Positions 1-9,428 of a stretch of 64,000 nucleotides of DNA are shown one piece after another (the stretch's first letter is position 1; each line of letters starts with the position of its first letter). The DNA comes from Cyclobacteriaceae bacterium (GTDB lineage Bacteria > Bacteroidota > Bacteroidia > Cytophagales > Cyclobacteriaceae), in the NCBI GenBank assembly GCA_019638255.1, contig JAHBUD010000001.1, positions 682,001-746,000 on the forward strand, in the 5' to 3' direction. A program made the translations under genes and the position numbers. The notes beneath the pieces were generated by a model. The model ran no database searches, was not told the origin of the DNA, and saw only the letters and a list, made by a program, of their open reading frames with translations.

Positions 1-1
1 G

Positions 2-856
2 GTCAAAAAAGATGCTGCCTCAATCAAGAAGGGCTTAACGCAGGATGTAGAAAAGATTTACAAACAATATCTTTCAGCGCTAACACTGGCCAGTTCAATG
101 GCAGATGCAGCACTTGCTGATAAGAAAATCGACCACAGCAATTTTTTAAAAAATCAGTGGATTCAGGCGTTGCAGAAAAGCAATGAACTGAAGCGCGAGT
201 CACTTCGGTTAAACGTTTCGTGGGAAAAAGATTTTGAGCGTGTACGCCAGTGGTTGCGTGATGTAGTTAAGCAGGATCAGGAATACATGGCCTACCTGGA
301 TAAGAAAGCACCGGCAATCGATGAGCAGAAAAAGCTGATCAATTATTTTTTCCGCAGGATGGTGCTTGGCAAAACCACCATTAACGAATATTTCGAGGAG
401 GAGTTTTTACACTGGGCAGAGGATCGGGAGATCGTGAAGGGCATGTTGGAGAAAACCATTAAATCATTCGATCCGACATCGGGCGAAGCACTTCAGCTTC
501 ATCAGCTTTCATTGAACTGGGAGGATGATTTGCATTTTATTGAAAACCTGTACACAGGTTCAATCGAACTTAAAGACGAATATCGCCAGCTTATCGCTAG
601 CAATACCCGCAATTGGGAAGTTGACAGGTTGCCCCTCACCGACAGGGTGATACTGGAAATGGGAATCACTGAGTTGATTAGTTTTCCAAGCATACCGGTG
701 AAAGTTACCATTAACGAATACATTGAACTGGCAAAAAACTACAGTACGCCAAAAAGTAGGCAGTTTATAAATGGCATCCTGGATGTTATGTCAAAAGAGT
801 TGAAACAAAAGGGCGGAATTAAGAAAAGCGGCAGGGGTCTGATGGACAACAAGTAG
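2..856 (+). CDS. nusB: Transcription antitermination factor NusB (5' end outside window)
   Basis: The frame is open from base 2 with no stop, so the gene starts left of the window; 284 codons are visible. The last ~75 residues carry the NusB signature: DRVILEMGITEL, then VTINEYIELAKNYS, then FINGILD. NusB binds boxA RNA together with ribosomal protein S10 and supports processive transcription of rRNA operons. The visible part is already about twice the length of the enterobacterial protein (~140 aa); the long charged N-terminal extension fits Bacteroidota NusB. An internal ATG at 98 would discard a continuous coding frame and is not the likely start. Genes ytxH, DUF1573 and yajC follow on the same strand. 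Confidence 0.9.
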   Translation, partial: VKKDAASIKKGLTQDVEKIYKQYLSALTLASSMADAALADKKIDHSNFLKNQWIQALQKSNELKRESLRLNVSWEKDFERVRQWLRDVVKQDQEYMAYLDKKAPAIDEQKKLINYFFRRMVLGKTTINEYFEEEFLHWAEDREIVKGMLEKTIKSFDPTSGEALQLHQLSLNWEDDLHFIENLYTGSIELKDEYRQLIASNTRNWEVDRLPLTDRVILEMGITELISFPSIPVKVTINEYIELAKNYSTPKSRQFINGILDVMSKELKQKGGIKKSGRGLMDNK

Positions 857-921
857 GCGGTCAAAATCCGGTAAAACTTAATTTTTCACCCTTTCGCCTG
901 TTACTAAAACCTTGCAGATTG

Positions 922-929
922 TATTTTTG
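922..929 (+). promoter_or_regulatory. -7 promoter box ahead of ytxH
   Basis: TATTTTTG matches the Bacteroidota -7 consensus TAnnTTTG exactly. It lies in the 142-base gap after nusB, 69 bases before the ytxH start. No convincing TTTG -33 element is seen at the expected distance, so this is a sequence match only. Confidence 0.4.
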
Positions 930-998
930 AGCGTTTTATTTACTGTTCGGCCCGTTTACTATGGAAATGCAATAAATACTGGCCAAATTTGAAGTTCT

Positions 999-1307
999 AT
1001 GAGCAAGAAAAGCGGAAATACACTAGTAGCCTTTTTAGCCGGAGCGGCAGCTGGGGCCATCCTGGGAATACTTTATGCACCTGATAAAGGTGAGCATACC
1101 CGGCAAAAACTATCTTTTCAATTAGAGAAGTATAAAGGCATGCTGCAAGACCTGGTTAACAATTTTATTGACGGACAGGAAGGACCGCTAACATCCGAAG
1201 CGAAGAGCATGGGCCAAAAAGTAGTAGACGAGACCAAATCAAAAGCTGAAAAACTTTTGGAGGATGTGGATGAACTTTTAGATCAGATTAAGGGTAAGAG
1301 TAAGTAA
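999..1307 (+). CDS. YtxH domain-containing small membrane protein
   Basis: 102 aa. Residues ~8-27 form one glycine/alanine-rich membrane helix followed by LYAPDKGEHTRQKL, the typical YtxH pattern of a helix and then a conserved APxKGxxTR motif. The rest is charged and probably helical (alternating K/E to the end). YtxH proteins are small inner-membrane proteins often linked to general stress; no biochemical activity is established. The DUF1573 gene follows after ~20 bases, so the two may be co-transcribed. Confidence 0.8.
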   Translation: MSKKSGNTLVAFLAGAAAGAILGILYAPDKGEHTRQKLSFQLEKYKGMLQDLVNNFIDGQEGPLTSEAKSMGQKVVDETKSKAEKLLEDVDELLDQIKGKSK

Positions 1308-1328
1308 CAGAATTTAACAACTATTGTG

Positions 1329-1856
1329 ATGAAAAGAAGTATTTGGATTATTGGATTAGTTGCCGTGCTTTTTACAGCATGTAAAGACAAGGATGCAGAG
1401 AAGAAAATTGCTGCGCTGGAAGCAAGATTATCAGAACTGGAGGGAAAGAAGCCGGCACCGGTTTCCGTAACACCAATGGACAATCCCGTTCCTGAACCTG
1501 ATACAAAACCAGAAGGCCCCCTACCGGTTATTCAGTTTGAAAAGATTGACCATGATTTCGGAACAATACCTCAAGGTAAAGAGGTGTCGTTCACTTATAA
1601 ATTTAAGAATACAGGTGAAGCGCCATTAATTATTCAAAGCGCACAACCAACTTGTGGCTGTACAGTTTCTGATTACTCAAAAGAGCCAATTCCTGTTGGG
1701 GGTACCGGTTTTGTTACAGCTGCATTTGATGGCAAGGCAGCAGGGATGCAGAATAAGTCTGTAACCGTTACGGCAAATACATGGCCAAAGTCAACAGTAC
1801 TTACCTTCAAAGCAATGGTAACACCAACCAGTGAGGCGCAAGGCCCAGCAAAGTAG
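1329..1856 (+). CDS. DUF1573 domain lipoprotein
   Basis: 175 aa from the ATG at 1329; a GTG just upstream at 1326 is in frame but adds only one residue. The N-terminus MKRSIWIIGLVAVLFTAC is a lipoprotein signal with cysteine at residue 18. A short coiled segment (KKIAALEARLSELEGKK) and a proline-rich linker follow. From residue ~65 comes a DUF1573 domain: FEKIDHDFGTIPQGKEV, FKNTGEAPLIIQ, then the cysteine pair CGCTV, an immunoglobulin-like fold common in exported Bacteroidota proteins. Its specific role is unknown; it is probably anchored in the periplasm or outer membrane. A strong terminator follows the gene. Confidence 0.85.
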   Translation: MKRSIWIIGLVAVLFTACKDKDAEKKIAALEARLSELEGKKPAPVSVTPMDNPVPEPDTKPEGPLPVIQFEKIDHDFGTIPQGKEVSFTYKFKNTGEAPLIIQSAQPTCGCTVSDYSKEPIPVGGTGFVTAAFDGKAAGMQNKSVTVTANTWPKSTVLTFKAMVTPTSEAQGPAK

Positions 1857-1878
1857 TCAAGCAATTTTATTCCCGATG

Positions 1879-1915
1879 CATCCCAAGCCTGTACAGGTTT
1901 GGGATGTTCGTTTTT
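1879..1915 (+). terminator. Rho-independent terminator after the DUF1573 gene
   Basis: Arms CATCCCAAGCCTG (1879-1891) and CAGGTTTGGGATG (1894-1906) pair over 13 bp with one G-U and a 2-base centre. TTCGTTTTT follows. It separates nusB/ytxH/DUF1573 from yajC. Confidence 0.85.
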
Positions 1916-1949
1916 ATAACCCTAATTTTAACTTCACTAATTTAACGTT

Positions 1950-2264
1950 ATGATAGACACAATACTTCTACAGGCTCAATCTGCATCCAGCAGTACAAGC
2001 TTCTACATTATGATGGGGCTTATGATTGTAATTTTTTATTTTTTTATGATTCGCCCACAGCAGAAGAAGGCAAAGGATCAAAAGAAGTTTACCGAAGAAA
2101 TCCAAAAAGGTGATTATGTAGTTACCATTGGTGGAGCCCATGGCCGTATTGCAGAATTAGACAAAGATACCTTTATATTGGAGGTAGAACGTGGTGGTAG
2201 AATCAAGTACAATAAATCAGCCATTTCCATGGAAGCCACTAAAGCAGCAAATAAAGATGCCTAG
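1950..2264 (+). CDS. yajC: Preprotein translocase subunit YajC
   Basis: 104 aa. A membrane helix at residues ~18-36 (MMGLMIVIFYFFMIRPQQKK) ends in the family hallmark RPQQKKAK. It is followed by the small conserved domain (QKGDYVVTIGGAHGRIAEL, then FILEVERGGRIKYNKSAI). YajC is an accessory inner-membrane protein associated with SecDF and the Sec translocon. The length is typical. The gene sits between a terminator and the YbbR-like gene, an arrangement common in this phylum. Confidence 0.93.
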   Translation: MIDTILLQAQSASSSTSFYIMMGLMIVIFYFFMIRPQQKKAKDQKKFTEEIQKGDYVVTIGGAHGRIAELDKDTFILEVERGGRIKYNKSAISMEATKAANKDA

Positions 2265-2291
2265 AAATAATCCGTATGCCGCGCGCAGACA

Positions 2292-3230
2292 ATGAGTTTT
2301 TTTAGCTCGATACTGAATTTACTTCGATTCAATAACCGAAACTGGAAAGCGGTACTGTTATGTGTTTTTGCCGCGGCTGTTTTCTGGCTTTTTAATGCAC
2401 TCAACAAAAATTATTCAGCCAATATAAGTTTTCCGCTTTCCTTCGATTATCACGAGGAGTTGTACATTCCTGTAAAACGTCCTCCTGAAAACATCAAATT
2501 GAATGTAAGCGGTTTAGGTTGGGATTTGCTGCGTAAAAGTTCAGGCCTAAAAGTTACACCCCTGCATATCCCATTGGAAAATCCAGCGGATGTAAAAAAA
2601 ATTGTTGGCGCATCATTACCTCCGCTATTGTCCGCCCAGTTGGAAGGTATTCAAATCAACTTTGTGTTAACCGATACGATTCATCTAAGTATTGACCCAC
2701 TGGTTAAGCGCAGGGTTTTGCTTGCGGTTGAGCGCATTGATGAGAATTTGAAGAAAGATTTCGGATTGGCAAGTGCTATTCAGATTGAACCTGATTCAAT
2801 ATGGTTGGAGGGGCCACTGAGCCTGCTGAACAGCCTGCAGGATCGTTTGTTTATTTCGTTACCTCAGAATATAGATAAATCATTTAGTGATCGAATTGAG
2901 GTTGAACTCCCGCACGAATCGCTGACAGCAAACCCGCCACTTGTTTCAGTTAGTTTCGGGGTAGATCGATTTGTACAGTTAACCGATACAGCAAGGCTAC
3001 AGGTTATTAATATCCCGAAGGAGTTAAAAACTGCCATTGAGGTAACAGGAATCCCCTACACCTACCGCATACCTTCAGGGCTTGAGAAGGCTGAAGGTCA
3101 AAATCAAGTTACGGCCATTATTGACCTGGCTGATCTGGGCAAAGGTCATCACAAGTTGATACCCCGATTGGAGGGCTTAAATGAGTTTGCAATTCTGTTA
3201 AGTATCGATACGCTTCATGTAAGTTTCTGA
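2292..3230 (+). CDS. YbbR-like (CdaR-type) membrane-anchored protein
   Basis: 312 aa. One N-terminal membrane helix (residues ~18-37, WKAVLLCVFAAAVFWLFNAL) is followed by an extracytoplasmic region built of YbbR-type beta repeats (for example the stretches around residues 40-130 and 150-300). In Firmicutes YbbR/CdaR regulates the diadenylate cyclase CdaA; whether that holds here is not shown, and no cyclase gene is in the window. The coaE start lies 5 bases after the stop, so the two are very likely co-transcribed. Confidence 0.75.
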   Translation: MSFFSSILNLLRFNNRNWKAVLLCVFAAAVFWLFNALNKNYSANISFPLSFDYHEELYIPVKRPPENIKLNVSGLGWDLLRKSSGLKVTPLHIPLENPADVKKIVGASLPPLLSAQLEGIQINFVLTDTIHLSIDPLVKRRVLLAVERIDENLKKDFGLASAIQIEPDSIWLEGPLSLLNSLQDRLFISLPQNIDKSFSDRIEVELPHESLTANPPLVSVSFGVDRFVQLTDTARLQVINIPKELKTAIEVTGIPYTYRIPSGLEKAEGQNQVTAIIDLADLGKGHHKLIPRLEGLNEFAILLSIDTLHVSF

Positions 3231-3235
3231 TTCCA

Positions 3236-3859
3236 GTGAAACGATTACTGCAAATTGGTATTACAGGTGGCATCGGATCAGGCAAAAGTCTGGTGAGCAA
3301 GATTTTTCATAGCCTTGGAATTGCAGTATATGATTCCGATAGCCGAGCGAAATCATTAATGACCACCGATGGAATATTGGTATCTCATATTAAAAAAGAA
3401 TTCGGACTATTGTCATATCATGAGGATGGTGGCCTGAACCGAAACTACCTGGCTGAAACGGTTTTCAATGATCCGGAAAAGCTGAATGTTCTTAACAAGC
3501 TGGTTCATCCGCGTGTGGGTGAGGATTATAAACATTGGCTGAGTGAGCATGAAGAAGATTTTTATGTTCTTAAAGAGGCAGCGTTGTTATTCGAAGCAGG
3601 ATCTTATGAGCACCTGGATAGAATTATTGTTGTAACCGCTCCGGCTGAATTGAGAATTAAGCGGGTACTTGAGCGGGACACACATCGTACCGATGCGGAT
3701 GTTAAAGCAATAATCAATAATCAGTGGAGCGAAGAGGAGAAAGTAAGCCGCGCTGATCATGTTGTGTTAAATGATGAGACCACCCTTGTAATACCGCAGG
3801 TATTAGCACTGCACAGCAACTTCATGTTGTTAGCAGTTGACGATACCCGGCATTTGTAA
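3236..3859 (+). CDS. coaE: Dephospho-CoA kinase
   Basis: 207 aa with a GTG start 5 bases after the previous stop. It catalyses the last step of coenzyme A synthesis, ATP-dependent phosphorylation of the 3'-hydroxyl of dephospho-CoA. The P-loop is GITGGIGSGKS (residues ~7-17). YDSDSRAK follows, then HPRV and the conserved LLFEAG segment before IIVVTAP, all typical of CoaE. The length is normal. It lies between a YbbR-like gene and the efflux adaptor; panC and panD of the same pathway are elsewhere in the window (39740-40945). Confidence 0.95.
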   Translation: MKRLLQIGITGGIGSGKSLVSKIFHSLGIAVYDSDSRAKSLMTTDGILVSHIKKEFGLLSYHEDGGLNRNYLAETVFNDPEKLNVLNKLVHPRVGEDYKHWLSEHEEDFYVLKEAALLFEAGSYEHLDRIIVVTAPAELRIKRVLERDTHRTDADVKAIINNQWSEEEKVSRADHVVLNDETTLVIPQVLALHSNFMLLAVDDTRHL

Positions 3860-3878
3860 CGTATTCGTTATCTTCTAT

Positions 3879-4940
3879 ATGAAAAAAAAAATACTGACCG
3901 GTGCAGTAGTTGCAGTTGTAATATTCTTGCTGGCATTACCCAAGCTGGGTTTATTTGGTAGCAAAGAAGCCAATCCTGCCGGTGGTCAGGCGAAACAACC
4001 CAAACTTCCGGTTGAGGGCCACATTGTAAAAACCGCGCAACTCGACAACAAATTGGTGATTACAGGATCAATTCTGGCCAATGAATCGCTCGAACTTCAA
4101 AGTGAGGTATCCGGTAAGATAACAGGAATCTATTTCAAAGAAGGAAGTCGTGTGAAGCGAGGAGATTTGCTGATTCAGATCAATGATGAGGAGATCAGAG
4201 CGCAATTGGACAAGCAGAAGCACAACATCAAGCTGAATGAGGACAATGAATTTCGCCAGCGTAAGTTGTTGGAGAAGGATGCAATTAGTCAGGAGGAGTA
4301 TGACAATGCATTAAATCGGCTTAACACCACTGTCTCGGATATTCGGTTACTTGAGGCACAGTTGGAAAAGACCAGGATAATAGCACCGTTTGATGGGACA
4401 ATCGGGCTTCGTTACGTTAGTCCGGGTGCTTATATATCTCCCTCCTCGGCAATCGCAACACTCTTCAATATAAACCCTGCAAAACTAGAATTTGCCGTAC
4501 CCGCTCGTTACAGCACGCAATTAACACAGGGCAAAAAGGTTTACTTCACTATTGAAAGTAATCCAAAAAGGTGGCAGGGTGAGGTGTACGCTATTGAACC
4601 GCAGATTGACCCAAATACCCGTGCACTGAAAATCCGTGCTGTTGCCGATAACTCCGAAGGCTTGTTGTTGCCCGGACAATTTGTTCGTGTTGAGTTAATC
4701 CTGGAGACGATTACCAATGCTGTATTAATTCCTACCCAGGCCATTATACAAGAAATGGAAGGGCCAAAGGTATTCATCAGCCGTAATGGAAAGGCGGAGC
4801 GGATTGATGTAACTACGGGCATACGCACCGACCGTGAACTGGAGATATTAAGTGGACTTAATACAGGTGATACACTGATCACGACTGGTTTGTTACAGAT
4901 TCGCCAAGGCATTCAACTTGAATTCTTAAAAGTGAATTAA
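3879..4940 (+). CDS. RND efflux periplasmic adaptor subunit (HlyD/AcrA family)
   Basis: 353 aa from the ATG at 3879 (MKKKILTGAVVAVVIFLLAL). A longer frame from 3837 begins inside coaE with a non-signal sequence and is unlikely. The signal/anchor helix is followed by a biotinyl-lipoyl-like domain (LQSEVSGKITGIYFKEGSRVKRGDLLIQI, residues ~78-106), a helical hairpin (~107-160) and its return strand (RIIAPFDGTIGLRYVSPGAYIS). Beta-barrel and membrane-proximal domains complete it (ALKIRAVADN, LLPGQFVRVEL, VLIPTQAI). It would bridge the inner-membrane pump and the outer-membrane channel. The pump gene begins 2 bases after its stop. Confidence 0.92.
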   Translation: MKKKILTGAVVAVVIFLLALPKLGLFGSKEANPAGGQAKQPKLPVEGHIVKTAQLDNKLVITGSILANESLELQSEVSGKITGIYFKEGSRVKRGDLLIQINDEEIRAQLDKQKHNIKLNEDNEFRQRKLLEKDAISQEEYDNALNRLNTTVSDIRLLEAQLEKTRIIAPFDGTIGLRYVSPGAYISPSSAIATLFNINPAKLEFAVPARYSTQLTQGKKVYFTIESNPKRWQGEVYAIEPQIDPNTRALKIRAVADNSEGLLLPGQFVRVELILETITNAVLIPTQAIIQEMEGPKVFISRNGKAERIDVTTGIRTDRELEILSGLNTGDTLITTGLLQIRQGIQLEFLKVN

Positions 4941-4942
4941 CT

Positions 4943-7900
4943 ATGGCTAGTCTATCCACCATCAGTATTCAGCGACCGGTACTTGCTATGGTTATGTCGC
5001 TGGTTATTGTGCTGTTCGGCATAATTGGATTTACATTTCTTGGTGTGCGGGAGTTTCCAAGCGTTGATCCTCCTGTGGTGAGTGTGAGCACCAGCTATGC
5101 CGGTGCAAATGCTGATGTGATGGAGTCTCAAATTACAGAGCCATTGGAAGATGCTGTAAATGGTATAGCCGGTGTTCGTACAATCACCTCCACCAGCACA
5201 GAAGGCCGAAGCAACATCACCGTTGAGTTTGAATTGGGCATCGACATGGAGGCGGCTGCCAACGATGTACGTGATAAAGTTGCCGGTGCATTGAACAGGC
5301 TTCCGCCCGATGTTGATCCTCCTGTGGTTTCAAAAGCTGATGCTGATTCTAACCCGGTATTTTATGTTCGTGTGATGAGTGATAAACGCGATCCGTTGGA
5401 ATTATCTCGCATTGCCGAAAACTATTTTCTTGAACGCATACAAACCGTACCGGGTGTGAGCCAGGTTCGTATTTGGGGACAGAAAAGATACTCCATGCGC
5501 CTGTGGATGGACCCGATACGTTTGGCGGGTTTGAAGTTAGCTTCTTCTGACGTGCTGCAGGCCTTGAACCGTGAGAATGTAGAGTTGCCATCAGGGCGTG
5601 TTGAAGGCATGAATACTGAGCTCTCGGTGAAGACGATGGGACGGCTAAACACCGTTGCTGATTTCAATAACTTAATCATAAAGGAATCCGGTGATCAGGT
5701 GGTACGCTTTAGCGATGTTGGGTATGCCCAACTCTATCCGGAGAATGATCGCACCATGCTGCGGAGCGATGGAATACCCGCAGTAGTAGTAGCGGTTGTT
5801 GCCCAGCCGGGCTCCAATACAATCGATATTGCCGACCGGATTTATGTGAAACTAAACCAGTTGGATCGGGACCTTCCGCCAGACATCGTATACCAGGTTT
5901 ACGATACAACGGTTTACGTTCGATCTTCAATTCAAGAAGTGCAAGAAACCGTAATCATGGCGTTTATACTGGTGGTGTTTATCATTTTTGCATTTCTAAG
6001 AGATTGGCGTACAACGATTATTCCGGTTGTAACTATTCCTATTTCACTAATTGGTGCCTTCTTCTTCATGTATTTATTCGGGTTTTCCATTAATGTGTTA
6101 ACCATGTTGGGTATTGTACTGGCCATCGGGTTGGTGGTTGACGATACCATTGTTGTACTGGAAAACATCTATTCAAAAATTGAGGAGGGCCTTGATCCTC
6201 GTGAGGCAGCCAAACAAGGATCAACGGAGATTTACTTTGCTGTCATCTCTACTACCGTTGCCTTAGTTGCAGTATTTCTGCCGATCATTTTTTTACAAGG
6301 ATTAACGGGTAAGCTCTTTAAAGAATTTGGTTTGGTTATTTCCAGTGCCGTGGTTATTTCATCATTCGTTGCACTTACTTTAACCGCCATGATGTCATCT
6401 CGTATTCTAAAAAAGCGGGAAAAGAAGCCGTGGCTGTATACCAAAACTGAGCCCTTCTTTACCTGGCTTGAGAAGAAGTACTGTACTTCGCTTGAAAGTT
6501 TCATGAAAGTTCGCTGGATGGCTTTTGCCATTATGATCATATCAGTCGGATTGATTTATATTCTGGGGGCAACCTTACCGGCAGAACTTACGCCTATGGA
6601 AGATCGGGGAGAATTTCGCATGCAAATTCAGGGACCTGAGGGTGCAACATATGAATACATGGACAGGCATATTATGGACATTGATGAATTTGTACGCAAC
6701 CAGGTGCCTGAAAGCCAGAATACAGTTAGTGTTACAGCGGCAACATTTGGAACAGGTGGTGTAAACTCAGGATTTGTACGGATACAACTTAAACCATCCG
6801 ACATGCGTACGAGAACACAACAACAAATTGTGGATGACCTCACGCCACAAATTAGAAACTTCAGCGGTGTCCGCGCAGCTATCAATCAGCCGCAAACCAT
6901 TGGCGATCGTAGGGGAGGGTTCCCGGTTCAATATGTTTTGCAGGCCGGAGAGATGCAAAAGCTTAAAGATATTTTGCCTGAATTCCTGGAGAAGGCAACG
7001 GCCAGTCCGAAGTTTACTTATGTCGATATCGATTTGAAGTTTACAAAACCTGAATTGAACATTGATATTAACAGGGATAAGGCCCGAAGCCTTGGGGTAA
7101 ACATCTTCGACATTGCTCAGACACTTCAGCTTGGATTGAGCGGAGCCCGCTTTGGATACTTCATCATGGATGGAAAGCAATACCAGGTGATTGGCCAGTT
7201 TGAACGCGAAAATCGCAGTCAACCCCTTGATCTTAAAGCGTTATATGTAAAAAACCGATATGGTGAATTAATTCAACTGGACAATCTGGTGTCATTGCGG
7301 GAATCAAGTACACCTCCGAGGTTAACACGCTTCAACCGTTTTTCGTCAGCAAAGGTATCTGCACAATTAGCCACAGGTGTTGCCCTCGGTGAAGGTATTG
7401 CTGAAATGAACAGGATAGCCGATGAGGTTTTGGATGAAACGTATGCTACTGCGCTTGATGGACCTTCGCGTGAATTTGCCGAAAGTTCATCCAGCATTTA
7501 TATGGCATTTGGATTGGCGTTGCTGATCATTTACCTGGTGCTGTCAGCACAGTTTGAAAGTTTCCGCGATCCGTTCATCATTATGTTTACTGTTCCATTG
7601 GCTGTTTCGGGAGCCGTGTTGGCATTATGGTATTTCAATGAGACACTTAATATTTTCAGCCAGATCGGCATCATCATGCTCATTGGTCTGGTAACGAAAA
7701 ATGGTATTCTCATTGTAGAATTTGCCAATCAACGCAAAGAAAAGGGTATGGGTTTGGTTGATGCCGTTGTAGGAGCTGCTGAAGCACGTTTCCGCCCCAT
7801 TGTTATGACGAGTATGTCAACCATCTTAGGCATTCTTCCAATCGCCTTGGCGCTGGGCGCTGGCTCAGAAAGCCGCGTATCCATGGGTATTGCAGTAATT

Positions 7901-7993
7901 GGCGGTTTGATTTTTTCAACTGTACTCACTTTGTATGTTATCCCGGCCGTATATTCTTATTTCAGCGGAAAGGCAGCTCCTTCTGACCAATAG
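4943..7993 (+). CDS. RND efflux pump, HAE1 family permease (AcrB-like)
   Basis: 1016 aa, normal for the family. Proton-driven inner-membrane exporter; the substrate is not predictable. The first helix is RPVLAMVMSLVIVLFGIIGF. The proton-relay aspartate pair is seen in GLVVDDTIVVLENI (TM4, ~residue 400) and the partner lysine in GLVTKNGILIVEFAN (TM10). Two large periplasmic loops (after TM1 and TM7) carry porter domains (for example FPSVDPPVVSVSTSYAGA and ELTPMEDRGEF). Gaps of 2 bases upstream and 7 bases downstream mark one operon with the adaptor and the TolC-like gene. Confidence 0.95.
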   Translation: MASLSTISIQRPVLAMVMSLVIVLFGIIGFTFLGVREFPSVDPPVVSVSTSYAGANADVMESQITEPLEDAVNGIAGVRTITSTSTEGRSNITVEFELGIDMEAAANDVRDKVAGALNRLPPDVDPPVVSKADADSNPVFYVRVMSDKRDPLELSRIAENYFLERIQTVPGVSQVRIWGQKRYSMRLWMDPIRLAGLKLASSDVLQALNRENVELPSGRVEGMNTELSVKTMGRLNTVADFNNLIIKESGDQVVRFSDVGYAQLYPENDRTMLRSDGIPAVVVAVVAQPGSNTIDIADRIYVKLNQLDRDLPPDIVYQVYDTTVYVRSSIQEVQETVIMAFILVVFIIFAFLRDWRTTIIPVVTIPISLIGAFFFMYLFGFSINVLTMLGIVLAIGLVVDDTIVVLENIYSKIEEGLDPREAAKQGSTEIYFAVISTTVALVAVFLPIIFLQGLTGKLFKEFGLVISSAVVISSFVALTLTAMMSSRILKKREKKPWLYTKTEPFFTWLEKKYCTSLESFMKVRWMAFAIMIISVGLIYILGATLPAELTPMEDRGEFRMQIQGPEGATYEYMDRHIMDIDEFVRNQVPESQNTVSVTAATFGTGGVNSGFVRIQLKPSDMRTRTQQQIVDDLTPQIRNFSGVRAAINQPQTIGDRRGGFPVQYVLQAGEMQKLKDILPEFLEKATASPKFTYVDIDLKFTKPELNIDINRDKARSLGVNIFDIAQTLQLGLSGARFGYFIMDGKQYQVIGQFERENRSQPLDLKALYVKNRYGELIQLDNLVSLRESSTPPRLTRFNRFSSAKVSAQLATGVALGEGIAEMNRIADEVLDETYATALDGPSREFAESSSSIYMAFGLALLIIYLVLSAQFESFRDPFIIMFTVPLAVSGAVLALWYFNETLNIFSQIGIIMLIGLVTKNGILIVEFANQRKEKGMGLVDAVVGAAEARFRPIVMTSMSTILGILPIALALGAGSESRVSMGIAVIGGLIFSTVLTLYVIPAVYSYFSGKAAPSDQ

Positions 7994-8000
7994 ATAATCC

Positions 8001-9428
8001 ATGAAGTACTTATTCATCAGTGTTACTCTTCTGTTTTCACACCTTGCTTCAAGGGCACAGGAATCATTGAGTCTTGCGCAGGCTATTGAACGAGGACTGC
8101 AAAATAATTTTGATGTACAGATACAGAAGCTCGAAATCGACATTGCCCGTGGCAACAATACATGGGGCATTGCTGGAGCTTTGCCCGCTATTAATTTGAA
8201 CGCAAACCAAAATAACAATATAACCTACAGAAAGCCGGCAAACCCCTTTGCTGTACCGGGTCAAAACATTTCTGACAACCTGACAGGGCAATTGGATGCA
8301 CAGTTTGTACTGTTTGATGGGTTCTTCATCCGCGTCTCCAAACGAAGGCTTGAGCAACTGGAGGATCTAAGTTATGGTAACGCTACCTTGGTAATTGAGT
8401 CCACGATTCAAGCAATAATTTTGGGTTACTATCAGGCGTTGCTGGAACGTGAGCGCACAGAGGTGAGACGAAGGGTTATGGATTTTTCCAGGGAGCGGTT
8501 CGGCTGGGTAAAACTCAGGAAAGAACTTGGAGGTGCGATAACGTTTGATGTTCTCCAGGCCCAGAACGATTACCTGACTGATTCTACCAACTATTTACTT
8601 CAAGAGCAGGTTTATCGGAACACCATACGAAACTTGAACCTGGTATTGAATGAAGAAATCAATAAGCTATACACCTTTTCTGATTCACTTGAGTTTGTGG
8701 ATGAGGTTTATGCCTATACCGACCTGCGAACAAAAATGAACTCCACCAACACCAATCTTCGTAATCAATTCATTAATCAGGAGTTGTTTAGGCTCGCAAC
8801 AAGAACAGCTATGGCTGATCGCTATCCGACTATTCTGCTTAACCTGGGAGCAAACGGTTCGGTGGAAAGATTGAATGCAAATTTCGGATCCAATACCGGG
8901 GAGCCTGTTAACGTTACCGTAGGGTTTGTGAATGGAGACCCTGCCGTTCCGGTAACTAATAGCGTTCCCTCACGGGTACTCGTTAATCAAACCAATGATG
9001 GTCATTCGTATGGTGCTTACGCCAACTTTTCACTTCGATATGCCTTATTCAACGGTGGTCAAATCAGACGTAATATTGAAAACGCACAGATACGTGAGAA
9101 GATAGCGCAGTTAGATACCGATCAATTGAAGCTCTCGCTTGAGAACGATTTGATTATTGCGTTGGAGAATTATGATCTGCTGAGACAATTGGTTGAAATA
9201 GCCAATGTAAAATTGAGAGCAGCCGAATTAAATCTTGAATTAGGAAATGAACGCTACAAAAACGGAGCACTAAGTGCCATCGATCTACGAATTGTTCAGG
9301 AAGCTTATCAAAGTGCTGCGCTTGAAAATTATTTAGCCATATTTTCAGTGCTCGCCAGACGTGTAGACTTAGTTCGGCTCACAGGTGGCTTAGTTGACTT
9401 GTTTGATGCTCGCCCAACAAAAGATTGA
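8001..9428 (+). CDS. TolC family outer membrane channel protein
   Basis: 475 aa with a cleavable signal (MKYLFISVTLLFSHLASRAQ). Mature sequence starts with the usual SLAQAIERGLQNNFDVQIQK helix. Two outer-membrane-efflux repeats each contain long helices with the NxxIRNLNLVL and NYDLLRQLVEIA type patterns and the terminal LSAIDLRIVQEAYQSA. It completes the tripartite efflux system with the two preceding genes. The stop abuts the stop of the convergent scpA gene, leaving no room for a separate terminator. Confidence 0.92.
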   Translation: MKYLFISVTLLFSHLASRAQESLSLAQAIERGLQNNFDVQIQKLEIDIARGNNTWGIAGALPAINLNANQNNNITYRKPANPFAVPGQNISDNLTGQLDAQFVLFDGFFIRVSKRRLEQLEDLSYGNATLVIESTIQAIILGYYQALLERERTEVRRRVMDFSRERFGWVKLRKELGGAITFDVLQAQNDYLTDSTNYLLQEQVYRNTIRNLNLVLNEEINKLYTFSDSLEFVDEVYAYTDLRTKMNSTNTNLRNQFINQELFRLATRTAMADRYPTILLNLGANGSVERLNANFGSNTGEPVNVTVGFVNGDPAVPVTNSVPSRVLVNQTNDGHSYGAYANFSLRYALFNGGQIRRNIENAQIREKIAQLDTDQLKLSLENDLIIALENYDLLRQLVEIANVKLRAAELNLELGNERYKNGALSAIDLRIVQEAYQSAALENYLAIFSVLARRVDLVRLTGGLVDLFDARPTKD